64,000 nt of DNA from Holdemanella sp. MSK.7.32 (GTDB taxonomy: Bacteria; Bacillota_I; Bacilli_A; Erysipelotrichales; Erysipelotrichaceae): NCBI RefSeq assembly GCF_024460475.1, contig NZ_JANFYN010000005.1, forward strand, positions 1 through 64,000, in the 5' to 3' direction. Positions 47,143 through 55,463 of this stretch are shown here, one piece after another; positions within the stretch are counted from its first letter, which is position 1; each line of letters opens with the position of its first letter. A program made the position numbers and the translations under genes. The notes under the pieces were generated by a model, which saw only the letters and a list, made by a program, of their open reading frames with translations, made no database searches and was not told where the DNA came from.

Positions 47143-47760
47143 TTTTTGAATCGATTCTTTCAATTCTTCAGCTGCTTTTTTTGTATCCTCTTGATCCATA
47201 ATAGCCGATACAACACAAACACCTTGAATAGGACTCTTTTCTAAAACAGAAAGATTGTCTTTATTTAATCCTCCAATGGCACAAACCGGAATCTTGACAG
47301 CCGAACAAATATCATTCAGTGTTTCAACACTTGTAATCTTCGTCTTCACATGCGTCTTTGTCGGATAAATGGCACCACAACCCAAATAGTCAGCACCATC
47401 AGCCTCTGCTTTTTTCGCAACTTCAACTGTTTTTGCGGTAGCCCCAATAATACAATCTTTTCCCATGATTTTACGAGCTACAGAAATTGGCATATCTTCA
47501 TTTCCTAAATGAACACCACATCCTACAGCCATTGCGATATCCATTCGATCATCAATAATTAATGGGATGTTATAAGCATCCGTTATATTTTTTACCTTTA
47601 ATGCCAATTCATAATATTCCAATGTGGATTTATTCTTTTCACGAAGCTGGACAATGGTTGCTCCACCAAGACATGCCCCTTTTACTTTATTTAAAAAAGT
47701 TTCTTCATCATACCCATCTGAATTGGTAATAAAATATAATGTATAATCTACTTTTTTCAT
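47131..47760 (-). CDS. thiE: Thiamine-phosphate synthase
   Basis: The 209-residue TIM-barrel enzyme joins HMP-PP and HET-P to thiamine phosphate. Family motifs are VQLREKNKS near residue 38, IIDDRMDIA, GVHLGNEDMP, IGATAKTVE, DYLGCGAIYPTKTH and CAIGGLNKDN. It overlaps thiM by 4 bp (ATGA) and is the last gene of thiW-thiM-thiE. With ThiM it forms a salvage route; no de novo thiC or thiG is present in the window. Confidence 0.95.
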   Translation of the reverse strand: MKKVDYTLYFITNSDGYDEETFLNKVKGACLGGATIVQLREKNKSTLEYYELALKVKNITDAYNIPLIIDDRMDIAMAVGCGVHLGNEDMPISVARKIMGKDCIIGATAKTVEVAKKAEADGADYLGCGAIYPTKTHVKTKITSVETLNDICSAVKIPVCAIGGLNKDNLSVLEKSPIQGVCVVSAIMDQEDTKKAAEELKESIQKIVA

Positions 47761-48527
47761 TCTAACACCTCTATTTTAAACAAAGATTCATCAAAACTGG
47801 TAAGCTTATAGATTTCGTCCATAAAATGCATATGGAAAGTTCCAGGACCTTCACATTTCGTCTTTTCTGCAGCTACTTCATAATAACAAGTTGCCTTAAT
47901 ACAAGCCAATAATGGAGAATAACTAGCTAAAAATGTAGCGATTGCCACATTTAACATACATCCAGTCCCCGTAATTCTTGAAAGCATTTCACAACCATTT
48001 GAAATTAAATTCACTTCTTTACCATCTGTAATGACATCCACCTTGCCGCTACAAACAACTACACAACCAAGATGTAAAGCCATGTCCTTTAGCCATTTCG
48101 CACTTTCATAGATATTCTCTTCATCAAGAACATCCGCATCTACACCATGCGCATGACTTGTCATTCCATAAAAAGCTTTACATTCACTGATGTTCCCTTT
48201 AATGACGGTTGGACAATATAAAGAAACAAGTTCTTTGGCATAATTCAATCTTAATGTTGAACAAGCCACTCCAACCAAATCTAAAATGAATGGAATTTTA
48301 TTTTCTTTGGCACATTGAGCACTAATCATCATAGACTTAGCTCTTACATCATCAAAGTTACCTAAATTTAATGCCAAAGCCGCAGAATGGCAAGTGATAT
48401 CATCAACTTCATCCGGATGACAAGCCATAATCGGCTTCGCACCCAAAGCTAATATAAGATTTGCACAATCATTGATTGAAATCGGATTTGTGATACAGTG
48501 AATCAAATTATTCGTTTGTTTCAACAA
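47757..48527 (-). CDS. thiM: Hydroxyethylthiazole kinase
   Basis: The 256-residue ribokinase-like enzyme phosphorylates the thiazole precursor. The sequence shows CITNPISINDCANLILALGA, LNLGNFDD, PFILDLVGVACS, VIKGNISE and the late RITGTGCMLNVAIATFLA with the glycine-rich catalytic turn. The start is a TTG at 48527, nine bases after AGGAG, overlapping the thiW end by 20 bp. The sequence supports thiazole salvage together with ThiW uptake. Confidence 0.94.
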   Translation of the reverse strand: MLKQTNNLIHCITNPISINDCANLILALGAKPIMACHPDEVDDITCHSAALALNLGNFDDVRAKSMMISAQCAKENKIPFILDLVGVACSTLRLNYAKELVSLYCPTVIKGNISECKAFYGMTSHAHGVDADVLDEENIYESAKWLKDMALHLGCVVVCSGKVDVITDGKEVNLISNGCEMLSRITGTGCMLNVAIATFLASYSPLLACIKATCYYEVAAEKTKCEGPGTFHMHFMDEIYKLTSFDESLFKIEVLE

Positions 48528-49041
48528 ATTTTTGCACTCCTAACTTTCTTTGAATATTTTCTAGGATTCCACTACGTGACATCGACTTTAATAAAACATA
48601 CGCAATACTTCCACCGATGATTGTACCCATTAAAAAGCTAGGTACATAGAACATCCATGTAAGTCCGGTTCTTCCCCATAAATATGTCATCACTGGATAT
48701 GAAAGAACAGAACCAATTAAACCTGTACCAATGACTTCACCTAGTACGGCAGCCCAGATTTTTCCTTTACTTACACGATATAAGATGCCTGATAGCGTAG
48801 CTCCAAAAATAGCACCCGTTAAAGCCAATGGTGGAATTCCCATAACTGTCATACGAATTAAACCAATAGCTAAAGCACAAAGAAATGAATACCAAGGCCC
48901 CATAAATACAGCCATAGTGATATTAATCAAGTGTGCCATAGGACACATTCCTTCTACACGTAAGATTGGAGAAATGACTACTCCAACAGCTACCATCATT
49001 GAAAAAAAGACTAAGCTTAATAAGTAATTGTGTTTATTCAT
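48508..49041 (-). CDS. thiW: ThiW, predicted thiazole-specific ECF S component
   Basis: The 177-residue membrane protein matches ThiW: VGVVISPILRVEGMCPMAHLIN, GPWYSFLCALAIGLIRM and GIPPLALTGAIFGATLSGI, with about five membrane helices. ThiW is predicted to import hydroxyethylthiazole with the shared ECF module. The ATG at 49041 follows GTAGGAGG. It heads thiW-thiM-thiE behind a TPP riboswitch and a second structured leader. Confidence 0.92.
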   Translation of the reverse strand: MNKHNYLLSLVFFSMMVAVGVVISPILRVEGMCPMAHLINITMAVFMGPWYSFLCALAIGLIRMTVMGIPPLALTGAIFGATLSGILYRVSKGKIWAAVLGEVIGTGLIGSVLSYPVMTYLWGRTGLTWMFYVPSFLMGTIIGGSIAYVLLKSMSRSGILENIQRKLGVQKFVETNE

Positions 49042-49060
49042 AATACTACCTCCTACAGAT

Positions 49061-49200
49061 ACAGATGGCCTAGAAAACACGCAAAAAACCATCTGTGGTT
49101 TCGGTATTAGACAAACAGTCCTCTCTCATCCTGTCAATTCAGGCTCCCTCGCTTGTTTTCTATACTCTAGGCGCTCCCCTACAGTAAGGCAATAAAATAA
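49061..49200 (-). ncRNA. Second structured leader element between the TPP switch and thiW
   Basis: This leader (read from 49200 down) holds a GGGGAGCGCC segment, a CCTG-AATTGA-CAGG hairpin near 49130-49143, a GAC-TGTTT-GTC hairpin, and a terminator-like AAACCA-CAGA-TGGTTT with T run (49083-49101). Distal complements are present: ACAGATGG pairs with CCATCTGT at 49061-49068, and TAGAAAAC pairs with GTTTTCTA. I do not recognise the fold. The HMP-PP riboswitch (thiS motif, a terminator-embedded aptamer) is one candidate that I cannot confirm from memory. Confidence 0.45.
49083..49101 (-). terminator. Second terminator in the thi leader
   Basis: On the minus strand AAACCA-CAGA-TGGTTT runs into a T tract. 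It is short but would stop transcription just before thiW. Confidence 0.55.
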
Positions 49201-49230
49201 AAAGACCTGCAACGTAAAAAGACAGGTCAA
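49192..49230 (-). terminator. TPP riboswitch expression-platform terminator
   Basis: On the minus strand GACCTG and CAGGTC pair across a loop and are followed by TTTTTATTTT. It lies directly downstream of the TPP aptamer, so ligand binding would favour termination. Confidence 0.8.
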
Positions 49231-49242
49231 AAAAACATCTAT

Positions 49243-49317
49243 ACTTCCTACGCCGGCATTATCCGTCAGGTTTAATGGGTCGAAGTCGAACTTCCTCTCA
49301 GCAATAGCTCCCCAGAT
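49243..49317 (-). promoter_or_regulatory. TPP riboswitch (THI element)
   Basis: The minus strand shows the conserved TPP aptamer: GGGGAGC at the 5' side, GCTGAGAGG, and then ACCTGACGGATAATGCCGGC with GTAGGAAG at the 3' side. It precedes a terminator and thiW-thiM-thiE. Known function: it senses thiamine pyrophosphate and turns the operon off when the cofactor is abundant. Confidence 0.95.
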
Positions 49318-49378
49318 TTATTTACTACATTTAGAATTTTAGTACAAAACACACTAAAGTGCAAGGAGGAATTCATTC

Positions 49379-49396
49379 ATGAAAACATCAAAATGA
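49379..49396 (+). CDS. Five-codon leader peptide (MKTSK)
   Basis: An AAGGAGG site at 49363-49369 lies nine bases before ATG at 49379. The frame stops at TGA 49394-49396, overlapping the ATG at 49393 of the hydrophobic frame. It may be a translational-coupling leader for that gene or simply a spurious frame with a good ribosome binding site. Confidence 0.35.
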   Translation: MKTSK

Positions 49397-49662
49397 ATTT
49401 TTTGATTATCCTAACCATATATCTACTTATCCTTTTAACTTTAGCAATATCTCCATACGTGATTGTGAGTGGATATGATAATTCACTTTCGCGTATTCTA
49501 TTCTTTGAAAGTATGATTACTACAAATCTCATTGTCCCATTTGTACTTAATACAATTTATTTATTGTATCTATTATTCAAAGCCATAATGTCAAATAATA
49601 AGGACAGGCTTTATATGCAATCGCTCATCTTACTTTCAGCCCATTCGAATACCCAGCTTTAA
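49393..49662 (+). CDS. Small hydrophobic protein of unknown function
   Basis: The 89-residue frame predicts two membrane helices (about residues 2-27 and 43-65). Its own ATG has no ribosome binding site but is coupled to the five-codon frame with AAGGAGG upstream. The C terminus overlaps the convergent small gene at 49625-49789 by about 38 bp. It could be a membrane peptide or toxin-like protein; this is a guess. It is also possible that it is not a real gene. Confidence 0.4.
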   Translation: MNFLIILTIYLLILLTLAISPYVIVSGYDNSLSRILFFESMITTNLIVPFVLNTIYLLYLLFKAIMSNNKDRLYMQSLILLSAHSNTQL

Positions 49663-49789
49663 CCATGATTTTGTGCATTTGTTCATACGTTACATCATAT
49701 TCGATTGCAAGTTGCCTGATTGTCTTTTGACGATCAGCATACTTTCTTACAGCAGATTTTGCCTGAACTGTAGTTAATTTTACAATCAT
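49625..49789 (-). CDS. 54-residue helix-turn-helix-like protein
   Basis: ATG at 49789 follows AGGAAAGGAGAG, an excellent ribosome binding site. The sequence RKYADRQKTIRQLAIEYDVTYEQMHKIM resembles a DNA-binding helix-turn-helix of the HTH_23 or sigma-like kind. It lies 73 bp downstream of the 382-residue gene, in the same direction, so it may be the last gene of the STAND-protein operon. Function unknown; a regulator or recruitment factor is plausible. Confidence 0.6.
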   Translation of the reverse strand: MIVKLTTVQAKSAVRKYADRQKTIRQLAIEYDVTYEQMHKIMVKAGYSNGLKVR

Positions 49790-49862
49790 AAGCTCTCCTT
49801 TCCTGTTTTTATAAAAAGAGTTTACAACAGAAAACTATCTTTATATTTAATTCCAACATTTA

Positions 49863-51011
49863 TTAAGAATCTTGAGTTAAAAAAGCCCATAACATTTGAC
49901 CAACATATACATCTGCATACCGCTGATAACTTGCTTGCTTACCATACTTATCATGAAAATACTCTACATATGCGTCATTGATATCCTCTATTTCCTCAGC
50001 AGTCACTGGAAAAATAGCTGGCTCGTCATTTTTTATTGCCTCTAAACGCTGCTCCAATGCCATAACTTCTAGTTTTGCTTCCGCAAGTTGCTTCTCATAA
50101 AATGCTACAATTGCATCTTTACCCTCCATCTCGCCAGATTCAATTTTTTCGGCCCAGTTTTTCCAAGCAGAAGCTCCTTTGGAATATGTATTTGTTGTAT
50201 ATTCTTCAAACTCTGACGAGACATACCATGACTGTACCATTTTGTAATACACATCCCTTACAGCGCCAACATCAGATTCCTCATCTTTTATAGACTCATA
50301 CTGTATTTCTTCCTTATCGCTATTCATCTCTAATGCAATAGCCTTAATCAACTCTGCCAAGCCAACGTCTAGACCAACATTTTGAGTACCTATTGCTGGT
50401 TTTTGCATAGAACTCATGTTAAAAGGATTTGGAAATACACCAAATTGAGCGATCCAAGGGACAGTCTCTATAAGCTTATTATTCATGTATTCCATGTATG
50501 TCATTTTATCCAAATTAATAGCAAGAGCCTGACAAAGCTTACCTATATTTTCCTCTGGTTGATCCATATGCGTTTCTGTAAATAATGCCAATACATTTAC
50601 TACTCTTTCCGCCCATATTACAAGACACTTTGTAGTAAAATGACTCTGGCAAGATTTATATATAAGTCCTCTCAATTCTTTTGGAAGATCATCTACATCT
50701 TTTAATAATGCCCTATAAAAATCACAAATCTGAGTCACTGTAACATTATCTCTGTTAGCATTTTTTCTACTTGAAGGGTTTTTATCCCAATTTTTTATTA
50801 GAATTGCCAATAATTCAGCACAAACAACAGGATAAAAGTTTTCTCCTCCCTCAATGCTAGAATCCATTTTAAAAAGAGTTGGATCTATTTCATATCGCTC
50901 AAAGACTTTATCTCTTTTGTTTTCAAAAGTACTGCTGGCTTTCATTCCGCAAAGCTTTACCATCTCTGAAGTCGAATAATCAGCAAGCCTTCTTTTTTTC
51001 TGCTTTGGCAC
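49863..51011 (-). CDS. Unknown protein of the STAND operon
   Basis: I do not recognise this 382-residue protein. The basic N terminus (PKQKKRRLADYSTSEMVKLCGMK) and the segment up to about residue 75 could form a DNA-binding winged helix, since STSEMVKLCGMKASSTFENKRD reads like a MerR or excisionase-type recognition region. The rest is helical, with a coiled stretch near FYEKQLAEAKLEVMALEQRLEA. The start is GTG at 51011 behind AAAGGAGGG, 39 bp after the STAND gene. It is neither a known inhibitor nor a known effector, but gene order implies a shared role. Confidence 0.72.
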   Translation of the reverse strand: MPKQKKRRLADYSTSEMVKLCGMKASSTFENKRDKVFERYEIDPTLFKMDSSIEGGENFYPVVCAELLAILIKNWDKNPSSRKNANRDNVTVTQICDFYRALLKDVDDLPKELRGLIYKSCQSHFTTKCLVIWAERVVNVLALFTETHMDQPEENIGKLCQALAINLDKMTYMEYMNNKLIETVPWIAQFGVFPNPFNMSSMQKPAIGTQNVGLDVGLAELIKAIALEMNSDKEEIQYESIKDEESDVGAVRDVYYKMVQSWYVSSEFEEYTTNTYSKGASAWKNWAEKIESGEMEGKDAIVAFYEKQLAEAKLEVMALEQRLEAIKNDEPAIFPVTAEEIEDINDAYVEYFHDKYGKQASYQRYADVYVGQMLWAFLTQDS

Positions 51012-51050
51012 AAAATCCCTCCTTTCTAAGAATAAGTATTTTACCCAAAG

Positions 51051-54000
51051 TCATATATTAAGCTGAAAATTTACCATATCAGAGAGCGACGCAATATTCT
51101 CATCCAAAATCAGTTTTTCTTCTTTTATTTTTACTCTTCCATTCGCCGAAGAAAGACTTTCATGTGTTTTACATAAACAATCGAATAAAGCTTTTATTTT
51201 ATCTTTATCTATTCTTGAAAGATAATAAATTGAGAAAATTGTAAAATCTCCCCACAACGAGGCAATTATGCCATAATCACTTTCTGCGAATCGAGTTACT
51301 ATATTTTCAAATAAAAGATTCCATGTATTATCATTGAACATTTCATAATAACGTTCAAATACATCGCTAATTCCGCTGCCTATATAACCATACTTGCTTT
51401 CAGATAGAATAAATTTAACAACACATCTATTTACATATTCTTCCACATGTTTTTGGGCGATAATATCTCCTGCCTCCATAATCAGCTTATGTAATCCGAT
51501 TTCTCTTTTATCTATTTGTGTAAGAATTACTCCTTCCGCCTTTTCATTATATCCATCTTCTTTTAAAAGATTGATAATTTCGAGATTATAGTCCCTTCCT
51601 GTTTCTACAGAGAAAACTTTATGTTCCGCTTTATCATACAATCCTTTTGCCATAAGCTTTTCCCGAATTTCAGAACTTGAAATGCGAGAAATAATTTCAT
51701 AATTGTAACTTCTTAAGGTTTCCAATCGATTGTATTCTCTATCATTCTCTATATACTCTTTAATCCATGAATTTGTAAGTCTGTATAACGCAATTAATTC
51801 AGAATCATCAGAAATCAAATCTATATTGCAATACAGAGAATCAAGAACTTTCATTCTCCAATAAACTAAATCTTTAGGAGTATTTTTTAGTTCAAATAAT
51901 GCATTACAGTACTTGTACCCCAATTTAACGGCATCCTCTATCAACTCTCGGTCAACTTCACTTGAAAACCTATTATCACCAATAGAATCCGCTAAATTTG
52001 AAACGGAAAACAGTCTCATGCCATAACAGCATAATTTTTCTTCATTCAGAGGAAGTTTTTTATAACAATCAAGTAAACCATTTAACGAATAGTCTTTTCT
52101 TCCCACATAGCCAAACATTCTATATTTCTGTTTTTCACGTACTTCCTCTATAAACTTGTTTTCTCCAAAGTATTCTAATGCAGGTATCATGTTTTTACAT
52201 AAATCTTCCATCTCATCATATTCTGATCTCCAAGCCACTCCATCTTCGCCACACCAATATTCTGCAACTTTTAGAAAATCAGCATGCGCATTTGATATAC
52301 AGAACAACTTGTTAAACTCCGGAATAAATCGAGTCTTATCCCATTCCAAACATTGAACAACCGCTTTACAAATAGTATCGATAATTCCTGCCTTGGGGTT
52401 ATGCTCGGAAAAGCTCACCAATACTTTACGTAAAAATCTCATAACAGTATATCCATTACAATCATGAGCAGATCCAACACCGTACTTATCCGCAAAATAA
52501 ATCAATGAAAAGATATCATCTTTAGATAATACATCATTTCTGTCCACCGAATAAAATTGTTCACTAACATGCTTTGCAATATCATACTGTGCCAATGCTG
52601 GTTTATAACCTCTTTGTGATTCACCATTATGAGTTAGATTCAATATTTCTTTATAACATTTTTCAACTAACGATTCCTCAATCCTACCAAACAGGCACAA
52701 GTTAGCCTTAATCAAAGAAATTATTCTTAAATCTTCGTATTTATAATCTCTATCTATTTTTATAATATCACTTAAATGGTTGCCAATATATTCTATCCCA
52801 GCTTCGCATTTATATGAGTTTAACAGTCCATATGTGCAAGTCTCTATAATTATTTCTATAGATGCAGACATTCCTAAAAGAATATTCAACAATTCGTCAA
52901 ATGATTTTTTTTCAAGATTCTTTTCTTCTGTAATCTGATGAATATATGCATACAATGAATCTGGATTATACCATTTAAAAGTGAATGTTTGCCTGATATC
53001 TTCTTTTGATGTAAGACTTACACTGGCATCTAACCATCCATCTACAAAATAAACATAATCGTTAGAATTTCTAGTAAGAGCATCCATATGATCTGCACCA
53101 TAGCATCGAAATATATATCCAGCCTTAACAAGCGTTTCTTTGTTTAGCTCCCCACTTAACAATGCCTCTATATTATATCCACTGAGGTATTCATCGAAAA
53201 GTTTATGTCCTCGTTCAAATCCAGCCTTAGCAGCAAAATCAATATCTAAAATGATTTGCTCTATATCATTTTTAACATTCAAACAATATTTTTCCGCTTT
53301 AGTCTTTTTGTTGATACTTTGTGCTTCAAAATAATCCGATTCTTTTGCATAATACTGTATGCAATTTGCATACTGTGCCAAACAAAGAGACACTGCACTT
53401 GAATGAATGCATACTTCTTCAAGATTATCCATTGGCAATTGGTGCGCTAGTATAAACTGCTGAAGTATCCTATCAAACGATATCCCATATAATGCTGAAT
53501 CCATTACATATTCAACATCAATCAGTTTCAACACCTCATCAGTGGCCTTACAAGATACTAGTAAATTAAAAGAGATATCATATCGATATTTCCATAATTC
53601 TCTATCCTGTTTAATTCGATTAATTATTGATTCGGTAATTCCTTTTATATTTGAATTGTGAATAACTGCATTCTGTAAAAAAAGCCTTACATCATTATGA
53701 AAAGCGAAGTATCTATCGCCTTCACATACAATAATTGGATATAAGCCATTTAAAACAAACGCCGCCTCGTCGTGTTCAACTCCACACATTTGAGCCACAT
53801 CATAAGCGTTAATACGTTTACTTGAAAACGCCATAATTGCCTTAATTTTGTATAGCAAAAGGCTTTTTTCCTGCGAACTAATAATCCATTCGTAATATTT
53901 ATCAATTTGTTTATTTAAAAACCTACTATTTAGTTCCTTCTCTATTGCCTCGAAGGAAAGTGGCAATACCATTTTCTTCAATTCCAGAATTGCAAATATT

Positions 54001-55463
54001 ATATTAAGAACATTGTTCCCAATAACTGAAATAACGGTTTTCGCCAAGTTTTCCATATCGACTGTATTCTCTGCTACACCGCTTTGCTCTAATAATATAA
54101 CAACATCATCTGTATCCAAAGCCGGCATGCTGTAATATGTAATACCTTTATTATCTTTCATCCAAGACGGATAACCATCATTTATAGGCTGTCCGACCAA
54201 GACAAAATAAAAATCATCCCCGAATTCCTCTGGTCTTGGCAATTGAGATAAAAATGAATTTCGTGCATCTTTTGATCTTGCAGCATGATCTAATCCATCT
54301 ATAAAAAAGTAGCAAGGCCTTCCTATACATTTTGCATATTCCGGTAGGAAATGTATTACCGTTTCCCGCATTTCAGAAACAGACATAAATTGGTATATAA
54401 GTGGAAACTTTACAACAGATAATAAATTATTCTCTTCAAATTTTTTCTTAAGCTGTACGAGAATACTTCTCCACAAAATATTACCCAAATAAAAGCCTTC
54501 ATCATCACTATATGAACCATCTACTTTATTTACTGGGAGATATGTGTAAAATCTAAAATCAACTATAGACTCATTCATCTGTGATAAATAACTTATAAAA
54601 TTTGTTTTTCCACAGCCTGGTAATCCTTCTAAGAATATGATATGATTATCATTTTTTTTAATGTCATCTATAAAGGTCTCCCCAAACCGTTGTCGAGAAG
54701 GAAGTATCGGTTTTTCTGGACATAGTTCATATGAAGGAACATCCGGCTCGGTATAGCATAATGCTCCATATACACTTTCTTTTGTTATTTCCTGCTTCTC
54801 TCTTCTTGATGTTGCCCATATATTCAATTTAGAAAGAAGACTATTTAAGCAAAAATCTATCGCATCACTATTATCTGTTCCTAGTATTTTGCCAATCTTC
54901 ACACGTATTTTTTCTTCCACATCAGCAAGACACGACTCTTTTCTAAAAGAGAAAATTTTAGTGAAACACGCCGCCTCATTAGAATCTAAATTTATCTCCA
55001 AATTTTCTCTGTACCATTCGATAGCCTTCTGCTCATTAGGCTTTGCCGAAGTATAATTATAATTATCTTGTAAGCATGGAAACACCTTGGAAATAAAGTC
55101 ATCCATTGAACACTTTCCATCTGTTTCCTGCGGACCCCATTTTTTATTTGTTACAATTTGAATACCTTTAAAATTATAATTATCTTTATTATTCTTCCAT
55201 TCTAAAGCCAACGCATTCAGTAAAGGCTTTTTCCCAGAAGCTAAAAAAGAATATGTGAAATTAGCATCTTCATCTGTATGTTTTACTTGAATATTTAAAA
55301 TGCTTTTATCACTATAATTTACTACGACATCATCTAATGCCTGAAAATCAGTTGATTGAAGTGTTACTGATTCAATCGATGTATCTTGTAGCATATTCAA
55401 GCATTCTAGTATTCCAATTTCCCATTCAAACCAATAAGGTGTACCTATTCCCGAATTATACAT
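51051..55463 (-). CDS. STAND-type NTPase with N-terminal PD-(D/E)XK (DUF4297/Cap4-like) nuclease
   Basis: This 1470-residue protein has three parts. Residues 1-220 match the DUF4297/Cap4-type nuclease pattern: Glu15 in WFEWEIGILE, Asp45 (ALDDVVV) and Gln59-x-Lys61 (NIQVKH). Residues about 265-620 form a STAND/NACHT-like NTPase with Walker A GLPGCGKT at 280-287, Walker B FFIDGLDH near 386-393, and FVLVGQP after it. The C-terminal 800 residues look like helical repeats, the usual ligand sensor. This is the architecture of antiviral Avs proteins, where detection of a phage protein activates DNA cleavage. The start overlaps the upstream gene by 8 bp. Family-level assignment is inferred from motifs. 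Confidence 0.8.
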   Translation of the reverse strand: MYNSGIGTPYWFEWEIGILECLNMLQDTSIESVTLQSTDFQALDDVVVNYSDKSILNIQVKHTDEDANFTYSFLASGKKPLLNALALEWKNNKDNYNFKGIQIVTNKKWGPQETDGKCSMDDFISKVFPCLQDNYNYTSAKPNEQKAIEWYRENLEINLDSNEAACFTKIFSFRKESCLADVEEKIRVKIGKILGTDNSDAIDFCLNSLLSKLNIWATSRREKQEITKESVYGALCYTEPDVPSYELCPEKPILPSRQRFGETFIDDIKKNDNHIIFLEGLPGCGKTNFISYLSQMNESIVDFRFYTYLPVNKVDGSYSDDEGFYLGNILWRSILVQLKKKFEENNLLSVVKFPLIYQFMSVSEMRETVIHFLPEYAKCIGRPCYFFIDGLDHAARSKDARNSFLSQLPRPEEFGDDFYFVLVGQPINDGYPSWMKDNKGITYYSMPALDTDDVVILLEQSGVAENTVDMENLAKTVISVIGNNVLNIIFAILELKKMVLPLSFEAIEKELNSRFLNKQIDKYYEWIISSQEKSLLLYKIKAIMAFSSKRINAYDVAQMCGVEHDEAAFVLNGLYPIIVCEGDRYFAFHNDVRLFLQNAVIHNSNIKGITESIINRIKQDRELWKYRYDISFNLLVSCKATDEVLKLIDVEYVMDSALYGISFDRILQQFILAHQLPMDNLEEVCIHSSAVSLCLAQYANCIQYYAKESDYFEAQSINKKTKAEKYCLNVKNDIEQIILDIDFAAKAGFERGHKLFDEYLSGYNIEALLSGELNKETLVKAGYIFRCYGADHMDALTRNSNDYVYFVDGWLDASVSLTSKEDIRQTFTFKWYNPDSLYAYIHQITEEKNLEKKSFDELLNILLGMSASIEIIIETCTYGLLNSYKCEAGIEYIGNHLSDIIKIDRDYKYEDLRIISLIKANLCLFGRIEESLVEKCYKEILNLTHNGESQRGYKPALAQYDIAKHVSEQFYSVDRNDVLSKDDIFSLIYFADKYGVGSAHDCNGYTVMRFLRKVLVSFSEHNPKAGIIDTICKAVVQCLEWDKTRFIPEFNKLFCISNAHADFLKVAEYWCGEDGVAWRSEYDEMEDLCKNMIPALEYFGENKFIEEVREKQKYRMFGYVGRKDYSLNGLLDCYKKLPLNEEKLCCYGMRLFSVSNLADSIGDNRFSSEVDRELIEDAVKLGYKYCNALFELKNTPKDLVYWRMKVLDSLYCNIDLISDDSELIALYRLTNSWIKEYIENDREYNRLETLRSYNYEIISRISSSEIREKLMAKGLYDKAEHKVFSVETGRDYNLEIINLLKEDGYNEKAEGVILTQIDKREIGLHKLIMEAGDIIAQKHVEEYVNRCVVKFILSESKYGYIGSGISDVFERYYEMFNDNTWNLLFENIVTRFAESDYGIIASLWGDFTIFSIYYLSRIDKDKIKALFDCLCKTHESLSSANGRVKIKEEKLILDENIASLSDMVNFQLNI

